A DNA stretch of 64,000 nucleotides from NCBI GenBank assembly GCA_017307375.1, contig JAFKFH010000010.1, positions 1 through 64,000 of the forward strand. Reading direction: 5' to 3'. The stretch is from Alphaproteobacteria bacterium (GTDB lineage Bacteria; Pseudomonadota; Alphaproteobacteria; Ferrovibrionales; Ferrovibrionaceae). The notes beneath the pieces are model-generated. The model did no database searches and had not been told where the DNA came from. It saw only the letters and a list, made by a program, of their open reading frames with translations. Position numbers and translations under genes: made by a program. Shown here piece after piece: positions 1-8,033 of the stretch (position 1 is the stretch's first letter; the number at the start of each line of letters is the position of its first letter).

Positions 1-380
1 TTGTTCTTCGTCGGATCGTCCTGCTCGTCGCCGGGGACGAAGGTCTCGAGCCGGGCAACCATCGCCTCGCCCAGTTCGATCGTCATGTACTTCTCGGGCT
101 TGCCGCCCGACTGGCGCAGGAAGTGCAGCTTGACGTCGCCCAGGCTCGAATCGGCCTTGCACAGGCTCTCGAACAGTTTCGGGGTCGACTTGTCCACCGC
201 CTTCACCACCACCACCGGCTTGTGCACCGCCACACCGGCGGTGCGGCCGCCCTTGGTCCGGTCGTAGGTGATCGGCACTTCCGCCGCGTACTGCGCCGCG
301 ATGCAGGCGATCTTGTTCTCGAAGCCGGTCTCGGTGGCTTCGCCTTCATGCTTGCAATCCATGATGATCAGGTCGGACAT
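1..380 (-). CDS. hcp: Type VI secretion tube protein Hcp (3' end outside window)
   Basis: Hcp forms the stacked hexameric inner tube of the type VI secretion system and carries effectors. The visible 126 residues start MSDLIIMDCK and contain the family's central stretch around DKSTPKLFESLCKADSS followed by LHFLRQSGGKPEKYMTIEL, which matches the conserved Hcp beta-barrel signature (DUF796, PF05638). The ATG at 380 is preceded by AAAGGAAA about 7 nt upstream, so the start is secure. The reading frame is open to base 1, so the C-terminus lies outside the window. No other T6SS gene is visible on this side, so it is either the edge of a T6SS locus or a stand-alone hcp. Family assignment rests on motif recall. 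Confidence 0.8.
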   Translation of the reverse strand, partial: MSDLIIMDCKHEGEATETGFENKIACIAAQYAAEVPITYDRTKGGRTAGVAVHKPVVVVKAVDKSTPKLFESLCKADSSLGDVKLHFLRQSGGKPEKYMTIELGEAMVARLETFVPGDEQDDPTKN

Positions 381-465
381 GACACGGTTTCCTTTGAGAT
401 GATCTTGTTCGGGGCTTCGTCGTTTGCCTTGAGACGACTATGCCGCAGCAACGCCCGCTGATCTG

Positions 466-477
466 TGACCGCGGTCA
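466..477. promoter_or_regulatory. 12-bp palindrome in the hcp/oxygenase divergent gap
   Basis: The gap 381-577 separates the divergent hcp and oxygenase genes and must hold both promoters. The only regular element I see is the perfect palindrome TGACCGCGGTCA. It could be an operator, but a 12-bp palindrome in GC-rich DNA can occur by chance and no protein is assigned to it. Confidence 0.25.
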
Positions 478-577
478 ATACGCTGCATTTCCGTGAAATT
501 CGGCAAACTGGCCCCATGGAAAAACCCGAAACCGGCTCTCCCGAGGTCCAGACCGGGCGGATAGGGTTTTCCACACC

Positions 578-1312
578 ATGATCCATGACGACTTGCTGAT
601 CGATACCAATTCCGAACTGGTCGCGCGGCTGCGCCGCGACGGCTTCGCCCTGGTCCGCGGCTCCGAGACGCGCGCGCAGCTCGCCCGCGCCGGCCTGCGC
701 GACTGGTCCGGCTTTGCCGCGACCTGGGACGACCTGGGCCTGGATGGCTACATGGCGGATGGTGGGCGCTATCGCCGGCGGCGCCACGCCGCTTTCGCGG
801 TGACGGCGGCGGGGGTCGACCGCAAGCCGCACCAGCCGCATTACCAGTCGCGTGACTACAACACCCTGAACGGCGGCATCGCGCGCTGGTTCGACCCGGT
901 GACCGACGAGGCGGCAGGCCATCCGGTCATGAACGCCGTGCTGGGGCATTGCCATTCGGTATTCGGCGCGTTGAAGTCGCAGGTCGCGGCCTGGCATGTC
1001 GAGATCCACCAGTTCCGCATCGAAGCCCTGCCCGGCCAGGAAGGGCGCCCGACGCCCGAGGGCATGCATCGCGACGGCGTCGACTACGTGCTGGTGCTGA
1101 TGGTGCGCCGCGAGAACGTCGCAAGCGGCGTCACCGCGATCCGCGACCACGATCGCAACGAACTCGGCAGCTTCACCCTTGCCGACCCCCTCGATGCGGC
1201 CTGGGTCGACGATGCCAGGGTGTTTCACGGCGTCACCCCGGTGGTTGCGGTCGATCCGACGAAACCCGCCTATCGGGATGTCCTGGTGGTGACCTTCCAG
1301 GCCGAACGCTAG
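578..1312 (+). CDS. 2-oxoglutarate/Fe(II) oxygenase, isoleucine-hydroxylase (PF10014) type
   Basis: The 244-residue protein fits the 2OG-Fe dioxygenase family that includes bacterial L-isoleucine 4-hydroxylase, which hydroxylates free aliphatic amino acids using 2-oxoglutarate and O2. The iron-binding facial triad is visible: HRDG (His and Asp near residues 164-166) and a distal His in FHGVTPV near residue 216, followed by an Arg-containing tail that could bind 2-oxoglutarate. The HYQSRDYNTLNGG segment is typical of the family. ATG 578 is the first start in the frame. The gene is monocistronic; its stop overlaps that of the convergent DUF2937 gene by 4 bp. Substrate is unknown; a free amino acid is the family-based guess. 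Confidence 0.7.
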   Translation: MIHDDLLIDTNSELVARLRRDGFALVRGSETRAQLARAGLRDWSGFAATWDDLGLDGYMADGGRYRRRRHAAFAVTAAGVDRKPHQPHYQSRDYNTLNGGIARWFDPVTDEAAGHPVMNAVLGHCHSVFGALKSQVAAWHVEIHQFRIEALPGQEGRPTPEGMHRDGVDYVLVLMVRRENVASGVTAIRDHDRNELGSFTLADPLDAAWVDDARVFHGVTPVVAVDPTKPAYRDVLVVTFQAER

Positions 1313-1821
1313 CCGGCCACCCGCCGCGACGAGAACAGCGCCCGCCCGATCGCCCCGAGGATGCCGGTGATGATCAGCGCGACGATCAGCCCGGCGATGA
1401 ATCCCGCCATCGCGAAGACGAGGCCTTCGGTCGTCATCGGCACCGCGGGCCTGAAATCCCGGTAGGTCGCCCGGGCGATATCGGGGTCCAACTCGCCGAC
1501 CAGCGCGATCAGCCGCGACAGGTCGCTGCCGCCCTGGAGATTGGCGCGCTGGCGTTCCAGGCGGGCCAGCAGGACCAGGTCGGCTTCGCGCGCCGCCGCC
1601 TCGCCCGCCACGACCGGATCCGCATTGGCCTTGAACCGGGCGATGGCGTCGTCACGCGTCAGTCCGAAGGCCTGCACCCGGGCTTCGAATTCGCGCGTCT
1701 GACGGGTCAGTTCGTCGATCCGGCCGCCGAGGCGCTGGCTGTACTGCTGGAGGAACTCCGGCTCCTGCGCGAACAGACCGGCGCCCAGCAGGGCCAGGAT
1801 CAGGCAGAACAGGTTGCGCAC
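1309..1821 (-). CDS. DUF2937-like membrane protein
   Basis: A 170-residue protein with an N-terminal hydrophobic signal or anchor (LFCLILALLGAGLFAQEPEF), a charged helical middle section with coiled-coil character (residues about 25-110), and a C-terminal transmembrane helix near residues 130-160 ending in a basic SSRRVAG tail. The layout and the PEFLQQYSQRLGGRIDEL segment match the DUF2937 family, whose function is not known. It is likely an inner-membrane protein with a periplasmic coiled-coil loop. It stands alone, convergent with the upstream oxygenase gene. Confidence 0.6.
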   Translation of the reverse strand: MRNLFCLILALLGAGLFAQEPEFLQQYSQRLGGRIDELTRQTREFEARVQAFGLTRDDAIARFKANADPVVAGEAAAREADLVLLARLERQRANLQGGSDLSRLIALVGELDPDIARATYRDFRPAVPMTTEGLVFAMAGFIAGLIVALIITGILGAIGRALFSSRRVAG

Positions 1822-1924
1822 GTCGCCGTCTCCTCCGTCAGCAGATCAGGAAAAAGCCATGCGGCTTGATCCCGGTTCCGCGACAGCGTAAGGCCATCGC
1901 ACCGCGATCCCAGGGAAAAACCGC

Positions 1925-2293
1925 ATGACCGAACAAGCCGACCGCACACTGCAGCTGCGCGACCACCTCGTCCGCCTCGTCCGCGGCAACGGCCAGCCGG
2001 TGCGCATGGCCAATGCCGACGTCGTGGTGATGCAGTGGCGCCAGGACAAGTTCTCCGCCATCTACCAGGCGCCGTTCCAGCGCCAGCCGGGCGGGGAAGA
2101 CACCCCGCGCTTCCTGGAGAAGCGGCCGGCCGGCAAGGCTGCCCTGCCCTACGTCCTCGATCTCTGGACCGAGGGCCGGACCAAGACCAAGGTCTTCAAC
2201 CTGGAATGGGACGGCCGCGGCAGTTTCTTCCTTGGCGCCCTCAAGGCCGGGAAGTGGCAGGACGAGTTGCTGGCCCTGACGGTCGACGACTGA
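1925..2293 (+). CDS. Conserved-looking hypothetical protein
   Basis: I do not recognise this 122-residue protein. It has no signal peptide or membrane segment and ends in an acidic LTVDD. The ATG at 1925 follows AGGGA at good spacing, and codon bias is that of a real gene. Several aromatic/basic clusters (VVVMQWRQDKFSAIYQAPF; KTKVFNLEWDGRGSFFLG) suggest a small beta-rich cytoplasmic domain. Its 3' end overlaps the convergent topoisomerase gene by 53 bp. Confidence 0.6.
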   Translation: MTEQADRTLQLRDHLVRLVRGNGQPVRMANADVVVMQWRQDKFSAIYQAPFQRQPGGEDTPRFLEKRPAGKAALPYVLDLWTEGRTKTKVFNLEWDGRGSFFLGALKAGKWQDELLALTVDD

Positions 2294-4571
2294 AGCCGGC
2301 TACGGCCGGCGGCTTTCCCGGCGTCGGCCGCGGCGCCTTGATCTGACTGTCGATCCAGGCCGACATCTCCTTCTTCGACGCCCTGGCCTTGGGCGGAATC
2401 GCGACATTGCGCTCGGCGGCGAGCTTCTCGGCCAGGGCCAACTGCGCCGGGGTCGGACCGTCACCGGCGGCCGAGGCTCCGCCGCTGCGCGGGGCGTGGG
2501 CATCGAGGAACGCCTTGCAGACGCCGGCATCGTCGTAAAGGCCCTCCGGCGCGGCGAGGCCGAGCCGGGCGATGAGGCTTTCGGCAAACTTGATCATCGC
2601 GGCCGTCGGCTTGGCGGCATAGCCCGCCACCCGCAGCGCGCGGGCGCCGCGCAACGCTGCGACCATCGCATCGACCTCGGCCCGCACGCCTTCCTTCCAG
2701 GCGCGCACATGCCTGACCGCCTCGGCCCGCGTCGCCGCCTGGCCGATCAGCGCCAGGCCGTGCTCGGTCTGTGCCCGGCGTACCGGATCGCAATGGCAGG
2801 GCCAGGCGTCGCGCCAGCCCTGGCGCACGCCCAGGCCCAGTTCGAGGCATTCGAGCGGCGGATCCTTGGCCTTGCCCTGCGGCTTCAGCTTGGCGACGTA
2901 GCCGGCCTCGATCAGCGTGTCGACGATCCGCGACCGGGTCGCCGGGGTGCCCAGGCCCTTCGGGTTGTCCGGATCGCCGTCGACCCGCAGCGCCGCCTTC
3001 AGCGCCGGGTCCTCGACCCAGTCGATCAGCTTGGCCATGATCGTCGGCAGTTCGCCCAGCGTGATGCGCCTCGGTGCCTGGGTCTTGGTCTCGACGATGG
3101 CGGCATCGGCGCGCACGATCGCCTCGCCGTGGACGAAAGGCGGCAGACGTCCTTCCGCATCGGGCTTGTCGTCGCCCTCGGTGGCACGGCGCGAAACCTT
3201 GCGCGGCTTGCCCGCCCGAGGCTCGACCACCCGCCAGCCGGCCTCGCGCTCGATCGTGCCATAGGCGGCATAGCGCCGGCCCTCGACCTCGGTCGACAGG
3301 GTCGTCACCTCGTCGCGGGCATCCGGCATGTGGTTGGCAATGAACCGCCGCGCGATCATCTCGTAGAGCGCCGCGGCCATGTCGGTCACCGCGCCACGGT
3401 CGAACCGCGTCGTGGTCGGGACCACGGCAAAGTGGGCGGGGCCGGCGGTCTCGCCACCGGCATCGGCCTTCTCCTCGCGATAGATCGCCGGCCGCTTGAT
3501 CAACCCATCCAGCCTGACCTCGGCCAGCGCATGATGGCCGGCAGTCGCGGCAACGACGCGCTCGGCGATGGCGGCCTCGGCCTGCGGCAGGGTCGTGCCG
3601 GTGCCGCGGGGATAGGAAACGAAACCCTTGTCGTAGAGCTCCTGGGCGAACTTCAGCGTATCGGCCGGCGACAGGCCCAGGCGGCGACCGGCCGCAAGCT
3701 GCATCGCATCGAGGTTGAACAGGTCCGGCGGCGCGATCCTGCGCGGCTTGGTCACCGCCGAGATCTCGCCGCCCGGCCAGGCCATCAGGCCGTTCAGGAT
3801 CGCCTCGGCCGGGGCGCGATCGAACAGCCGGGGCTCGGGATCGTGGATCAGGCTGACCTTCAGCCCCGTCTTGTTGACGACGTCCAGTCTGAGCTTGAAA
3901 TAGTCGCGCGGCTTGAAGTTGCGGATCTCGAGTTCGCGCTCGGCCAGGATGTCAAGGGTCGGCATCAGGACCGGCCCGTAATGCAGCACGCCCTTCATGC
4001 CGTGGGGGCGCAGCCGGACCGAGGCCTGGCGGGTGCCGTTGATGCCGATATGCCAGTCGGCGTGCTGGCGGGCGCGGGCTTCCAGCGCGCCGCAATAGCT
4101 GCGCAGCGCCCCGCCATCGGGCAGGCGCAGCATCTCGGCATGGGCCGCGCGGATACCGTCGGGCGTTGCGGCGCGCGGCCGCATGCGCCTGACCGGCCCG
4201 GCCCAGTCCAGGCAGTGCTCGACGATATCCCAGCCGATCTTGTCGCCCTCGCGGTCGTCGTCGGTCGCGACGACGACGAGGCTGCAACCGGCAGCCTGCT
4301 GGCGGATAGCGTCGAGGATTTCGGCCTTGGCGCGGCCGTTCATCGCCCGCCCGGCCGCCGAGATCGGGATCGGATCGTAGGCAATGGCCTCGTCGATCGT
4401 GCCCGACCAAGGCCCGGCATAGCGCTTGTCGATCTCGTCGGGCAGCTTGGTGTCGTAGAGATTGCCCGCCGCCGCGACCAGCACGGCGCCGGGGTCCAGC
4501 GCCTGCAGGACCGGGCGCGCCGCCTGCAGCACCGAGCCCTTCTCGAAGATGTACATCGTCCGCCCGGGCAT
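2241..4571 (-). CDS. Type IA DNA topoisomerase, TopB-like
   Basis: Topoisomerase III-type enzyme that passes single strands through a transient 5'-phosphotyrosyl nick. The N-terminal TOPRIM domain shows the acidic metal motif DDDREGDKIGWD near residues 101-112. The catalytic Tyr is in LYDKGFVSYPRGTG near residue 318, the position expected for TopA/TopB enzymes. The C-terminal part (about 600-776) lacks recognisable zinc-finger cysteine pairs and is Ala/Lys/Pro-rich. Start is uncertain: an in-frame TTG at 4580, ATG at 4571 (chosen) and ATG at 4556 (MYIFEKG) are all possible, and none has a strong ribosome-binding site. TopB homologues of this divergent type are often found on mobile regions, but no mobility gene is nearby. 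Confidence 0.75.
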   Translation of the reverse strand: MPGRTMYIFEKGSVLQAARPVLQALDPGAVLVAAAGNLYDTKLPDEIDKRYAGPWSGTIDEAIAYDPIPISAAGRAMNGRAKAEILDAIRQQAAGCSLVVVATDDDREGDKIGWDIVEHCLDWAGPVRRMRPRAATPDGIRAAHAEMLRLPDGGALRSYCGALEARARQHADWHIGINGTRQASVRLRPHGMKGVLHYGPVLMPTLDILAERELEIRNFKPRDYFKLRLDVVNKTGLKVSLIHDPEPRLFDRAPAEAILNGLMAWPGGEISAVTKPRRIAPPDLFNLDAMQLAAGRRLGLSPADTLKFAQELYDKGFVSYPRGTGTTLPQAEAAIAERVVAATAGHHALAEVRLDGLIKRPAIYREEKADAGGETAGPAHFAVVPTTTRFDRGAVTDMAAALYEMIARRFIANHMPDARDEVTTLSTEVEGRRYAAYGTIEREAGWRVVEPRAGKPRKVSRRATEGDDKPDAEGRLPPFVHGEAIVRADAAIVETKTQAPRRITLGELPTIMAKLIDWVEDPALKAALRVDGDPDNPKGLGTPATRSRIVDTLIEAGYVAKLKPQGKAKDPPLECLELGLGVRQGWRDAWPCHCDPVRRAQTEHGLALIGQAATRAEAVRHVRAWKEGVRAEVDAMVAALRGARALRVAGYAAKPTAAMIKFAESLIARLGLAAPEGLYDDAGVCKAFLDAHAPRSGGASAAGDGPTPAQLALAEKLAAERNVAIPPKARASKKEMSAWIDSQIKAPRPTPGKPPAVAGFSRRPSGPATRPATSRP

Positions 4572-4635
4572 ACGGATCAACTAGCCGGGAAACGCAAACA
4601 TTTCAAGAACGAAAACGGCTCGGCAGACTGCCGGA

Positions 4636-5193
4636 CTAGGTGGCGTCCGGCACGTGGTCATGCGGCGGCGACTGGTCGCCATCGCCCAGCGCGCGCTGCA
4701 TCATCACGCTGTCGGCCCATTTGCCGAACTTGAAGGCGACCGAGGGCAGCCGGCCGACCTCGCGGAAGCCCGCCCGTTCATGCAGCCTGAGCGATGCGAG
4801 GTTGGCCCCGTCGACATAGCCGATCAACTGGCGATAGCCGGCCGCGGCGCAGCTGGCGACCAGGGCGTCGAGCAGCCTGCGGCCCAAGCCCTGGCCCAGG
4901 TGGTCGGGATGGATGTAGATCGAATGCTTGGCGGTGTAGCGATAGGCCGGCCGCTTGCGGAAAGGAACGGCATAGGCATAGCCGATCACGGTCCCGCCGA
5001 CCTCCGCCACCAGATGCGGCAGCCGCTTGGACAGCATGTTCTTGCGCCGCTTCTTGATGTCGTCGGGATCTTCCGCCACCACCACATTGCCACCGAGCCC
5101 GCGACGGATATGGTGGGTATAGATCGCGATCATCGCCGGCACGTCGTCCTCGCGCGACGTGCGGACGACGATCTCTGCGCCGCCTGCCGTCAT
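4636..5193 (-). CDS. GNAT N-acetyltransferase, phosphinothricin-acetyltransferase-like
   Basis: A 185-residue GNAT protein. The acetyl-CoA pyrophosphate-binding motif is clear in SIYIHPDHLGQGLGRRLLDAL, and LRLHERAGFREVG is the usual motif B region. Overall order resembles Pat/MnaT enzymes, which acetylate phosphinothricin, methionine sulfoximine or small amines. The start codon overlaps the stop of the upstream decarboxylase by 4 bp (ATGA, 5190-5193), so the two are translationally coupled. Coupling with an amino-acid decarboxylase suggests, without proof, that the acceptor could be a polyamine or diamine product. Confidence 0.75.
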   Translation of the reverse strand: MTAGGAEIVVRTSREDDVPAMIAIYTHHIRRGLGGNVVVAEDPDDIKKRRKNMLSKRLPHLVAEVGGTVIGYAYAVPFRKRPAYRYTAKHSIYIHPDHLGQGLGRRLLDALVASCAAAGYRQLIGYVDGANLASLRLHERAGFREVGRLPSVAFKFGKWADSVMMQRALGDGDQSPPHDHVPDAT

Positions 5194-7526
5194 TCGCGGA
5201 CCACGTAGGTGTAGAAGCGGATCGAGCCGTCCGGCTCGGTGCGGCGGTAGAGGCCCTGGACCTCGTTCTCGAAGCCGGGGAACAGGTTGGCCGAACGCTC
5301 GAACATCTTGAGATAGTCGAGCATCGGCTGGGCCCGCTCATCCAGCCGCTCGCCGGGCAGGACGGTGGCGATGCCCGGCGGATAGACCAGCATCAGCGTG
5401 GTGGCGATCCGCCCCGAGATCTGGTCGAGCGGCAAAAAGTCGACCTTGTTGCGGGTCAGGATCTGCGCCGCCTTGTAGGGCAGCATCGCCGCGGTCGGCA
5501 GATGCTCGGGCCGGAACTGCGCCCGCTGCAGCGCCGAAACGTTGTGCTCGCGATAGAAGGCGTGCATCTCGGCGCAGAGATCGCGCAGGCGCACGCCGGA
5601 ATAACGCGCCTTGCGCCGGGCGACGAATTCCGGCAGCGCGACATCGAGCGTCGCGTTGTCGTCGTGGAAGCGCTTGAACGCGGTCAGCGCCGACAGAAGC
5701 GTGCCGGCCTTCGACGATTCGACGCCAGGCGTCAGCAGGAAAAGCAGCGAGTTCAGGTCGTTCTTTTCCGGCACGACCTGATAGTCGCGCAGGAATTCGG
5801 CAACGACCGGCGCGGGGATGCCGTGATCGGCATAGGCGCCGGTCGCCCGGTCGAAACCCGGGGTCAGGATGGTCAGCTTGGCCGGATCGGTCATCGCATA
5901 GCCGGGCGCCACGTGCCGATAGCCGTGCCAGGCGGCACCGGGATCGAGCGCCCAGCAGGCGGGATCGCGCGCCAGATCGTCGGTCGGCATGTCCTCCCAC
6001 GCCACCGGGCCCGCCGACGTCGTCACCATGTCCGGCACGAAGGCGTCGAAGAACCACTGGCGCGCCTGGTCGGTCTCCTTCTCCTCGAACTCCTTGCGCA
6101 TCGCACGCAGCTTCTTGCGGATCTCGATGCCCAGGCGGATCGTGTCGTCCCACAGCACCATGCCCGAGCGGCCCTTCATCATCTGCGCCCCGACGTCGAG
6201 CGAGGCGAACAGCGGATAGAACGGCGAGGTCGAGGCGTGGATCAGGAAGGATTCGTTGAACCGGCGATGTTCGACCCGCCGCTCCTGGTCGCGGATATGG
6301 CGGTCGCGGACATGGATCTGCGAGGCCTGCGAGAAGCTCGCCAGCTGCTTGTGGGTCGACTGCGTGGCGATGATGCCGGGATGGTCGGGCCCCAGCCCTT
6401 CTAGGCCCATGGCGAAGCGGCCGCGATAGAGCGGGTGGAACTTCATGAACCCCGCCCAGGCTTCGTCGAACAGGATATGGTCGCAGAGATGGCCGATCTT
6501 CTCGACGATCACCTCGGCATTGTTGATCGTGCCGTCATAGGTGCATTGCTGGATCACCGCCGCACGGAACGGCCGCGGCCGGGTCCAGGCCTCGGGATCG
6601 GTGACCAGCGGGTTGTTGCGGATCTTCTCGCGGATCTTCTGCTCGTCGAGCGCTTCCCAGTCGATCGGGCCGATCAGGCCGTGGGCATTGCGGTCGGTTT
6701 CCAGGAAGATCGGCGTGCCCTGGCCGAGCAGCAGGGCGCCGTGATGGGCCGCCTTGTGGTTGTTGCGGTCGAACAGGACAAGGTCGCCTTCCGCCACCAG
6801 CGCCTGCAGGACGACCTTGTTGGATGCGGAAGTGCCGTTCAGCACGAAATAGGTCTTCTCGGCCCCGAAGATCTTGGCCGCTTCCTTCTGGGCCTGCAGC
6901 GCCGGCCCCTCGTGGGTCAGCAGGTCGCCCAGTTCCAGCACCGAATTGTCGAGGTCGTCGCGGAACACCGCCTCGCCCAGGTGGTCGACGAAGATGCGGC
7001 CGATCGGGCTGCGGCTGTAGAAGGTGCCGCCGTTGTGGCCGGGGCAGGTCCACAGCTGGTTGCCTTCCTCGGCATAGTCGACCAGCGCGCCGAAAAACGG
7101 CGTCTTCAGGGTGTCGGCGTACTGCTTCAGCCGGCTGGCGAGGTTCTTGGCGATGAAGGCCGGGGTCTCCTCGGCCAGGAAGATATAGCCGTCGACCTCG
7201 CGCATGACGTCGACCGGGATGTCCTCCAGCCGCTGGCGGCGCACCAGCACCACGATCGGCATTTCCAGGCCGCGCTGGCGCACCAGCGAGATCAGCGCCG
7301 CCGCCTTGCCCTCAGGGCCGCGCTTGCCCCAGTCGAGAATCATGCAGCCGATCGCGGCGTCGGTCCGGATCGCCAGTTCGGCATCCTCGATGCGACGGGC
7401 CCGAACCACCTCGAATCCGAGCCGTTCGACCTCGACGACGATCTGGTTGAGCCGCGCGCCCTCGAGCTCGTCGGCCTCGAAGCTCGGCGCGCAGATCAGG
7501 AAGTTGAATCGTCGAAAATAGTCCAT
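5190..7526 (-). CDS. PLP-dependent Arg/Orn/Lys decarboxylase (AdiA/SpeC family)
   Basis: A fold-type I basic amino acid decarboxylase that makes a diamine or agmatine. Domains in order: N-terminal response-regulator-like wing domain (about 1-135), PLP-binding core with the Schiff-base lysine in ATQSTHKQLASFSQ near residue 390, the FDEAWAGF motif that holds the pyridine ring Asp, and the C-terminal domain ending in a KMFERSANLFPGFENEVQG segment typical of the family. At 778 residues it is longer than E. coli SpeC and closest in layout to AdiA; the true substrate cannot be decided from sequence alone. GGGAGA precedes ATG 7526. It is the first gene of a two-gene operon with a GNAT enzyme. Confidence 0.85.
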   Translation of the reverse strand: MDYFRRFNFLICAPSFEADELEGARLNQIVVEVERLGFEVVRARRIEDAELAIRTDAAIGCMILDWGKRGPEGKAAALISLVRQRGLEMPIVVLVRRQRLEDIPVDVMREVDGYIFLAEETPAFIAKNLASRLKQYADTLKTPFFGALVDYAEEGNQLWTCPGHNGGTFYSRSPIGRIFVDHLGEAVFRDDLDNSVLELGDLLTHEGPALQAQKEAAKIFGAEKTYFVLNGTSASNKVVLQALVAEGDLVLFDRNNHKAAHHGALLLGQGTPIFLETDRNAHGLIGPIDWEALDEQKIREKIRNNPLVTDPEAWTRPRPFRAAVIQQCTYDGTINNAEVIVEKIGHLCDHILFDEAWAGFMKFHPLYRGRFAMGLEGLGPDHPGIIATQSTHKQLASFSQASQIHVRDRHIRDQERRVEHRRFNESFLIHASTSPFYPLFASLDVGAQMMKGRSGMVLWDDTIRLGIEIRKKLRAMRKEFEEKETDQARQWFFDAFVPDMVTTSAGPVAWEDMPTDDLARDPACWALDPGAAWHGYRHVAPGYAMTDPAKLTILTPGFDRATGAYADHGIPAPVVAEFLRDYQVVPEKNDLNSLLFLLTPGVESSKAGTLLSALTAFKRFHDDNATLDVALPEFVARRKARYSGVRLRDLCAEMHAFYREHNVSALQRAQFRPEHLPTAAMLPYKAAQILTRNKVDFLPLDQISGRIATTLMLVYPPGIATVLPGERLDERAQPMLDYLKMFERSANLFPGFENEVQGLYRRTEPDGSIRFYTYVVRE

Positions 7527-7683
7527 GGCTCGCGGTCTCCCGTGGCATTCGGCTCAAGGCCTCTCGAAACGGTCGACCGACCGCCGGGGATCCTAGTAGC
7601 GCCAGAAGATGACAGTTTTATTTCACTGGCGCGACAGTCGCCGCCAGACCATGGTTATGACCGGAAACGTCAGGGAAATATCG

Positions 7684-7992
7684 ATGATTCACGTTCTCGC
7701 CATCATCACCACGGAACCCGGCCAGCGTCAGGCGGTGCTCGACCTGTTCAACCAGAACGTCCCGGCAGTCAGGGCCGAGGCGGGCTGTATCGAGTACGGG
7801 GCCGCGACCGACGCCGACGGGCTGGGCGCGTTCCAGACGAGGCTGGGCGACGATACCTTTGTCGTCGTCGAAAAATGGGAGAGCGTCGAGGCGCTGAAGG
7901 CCCACGCCGCAGCGCCGCACATGGCCGCCTATGCCGCCAAGACCAAGGGCATGCTGAAATCCCGCGTCATCCACGTGCTGAACCCGGCCTGA
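7684..7992 (+). CDS. Antibiotic biosynthesis monooxygenase-domain protein
   Basis: A 102-residue ferredoxin-like dimeric alpha/beta-barrel protein of the ABM/YgiN family, which includes quinol monooxygenases and heme-degrading enzymes. The layout MIHVLAIITTEPGQ..., CIEYG, FVVVEKWESVEALKAHAAAPHM is typical: the EKW..L..H segment forms the active-site wall. An upstream in-frame start at 7609 exists but ATG 7684 follows CAGGGAAA at about 6 nt and gives the normal family length. Divergent from the decarboxylase gene; the 157-bp gap contains an imperfectly placed GCGCCAG/CTGGCGC inverted repeat (7599-7605, 7626-7632). Confidence 0.8.
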   Translation: MIHVLAIITTEPGQRQAVLDLFNQNVPAVRAEAGCIEYGAATDADGLGAFQTRLGDDTFVVVEKWESVEALKAHAAAPHMAAYAAKTKGMLKSRVIHVLNPA

Positions 7993-8033
7993 CGCCGCCA
8001 TTTCAGCCGCGCCCGGACGTAGCGCAGCAGGGC

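Noticed and set aside
578-1312. A T6SS effector reading for the gene next to hcp
   Set aside because: It is transcribed divergently, has intact 2OG oxygenase residues and no effector marker.
2496-4733. A 745-codon plus-strand open frame opposite the topoisomerase
   Set aside because: The minus strand encodes a topoisomerase with TOPRIM and catalytic Tyr motifs; the plus frame is low-complexity shadow.
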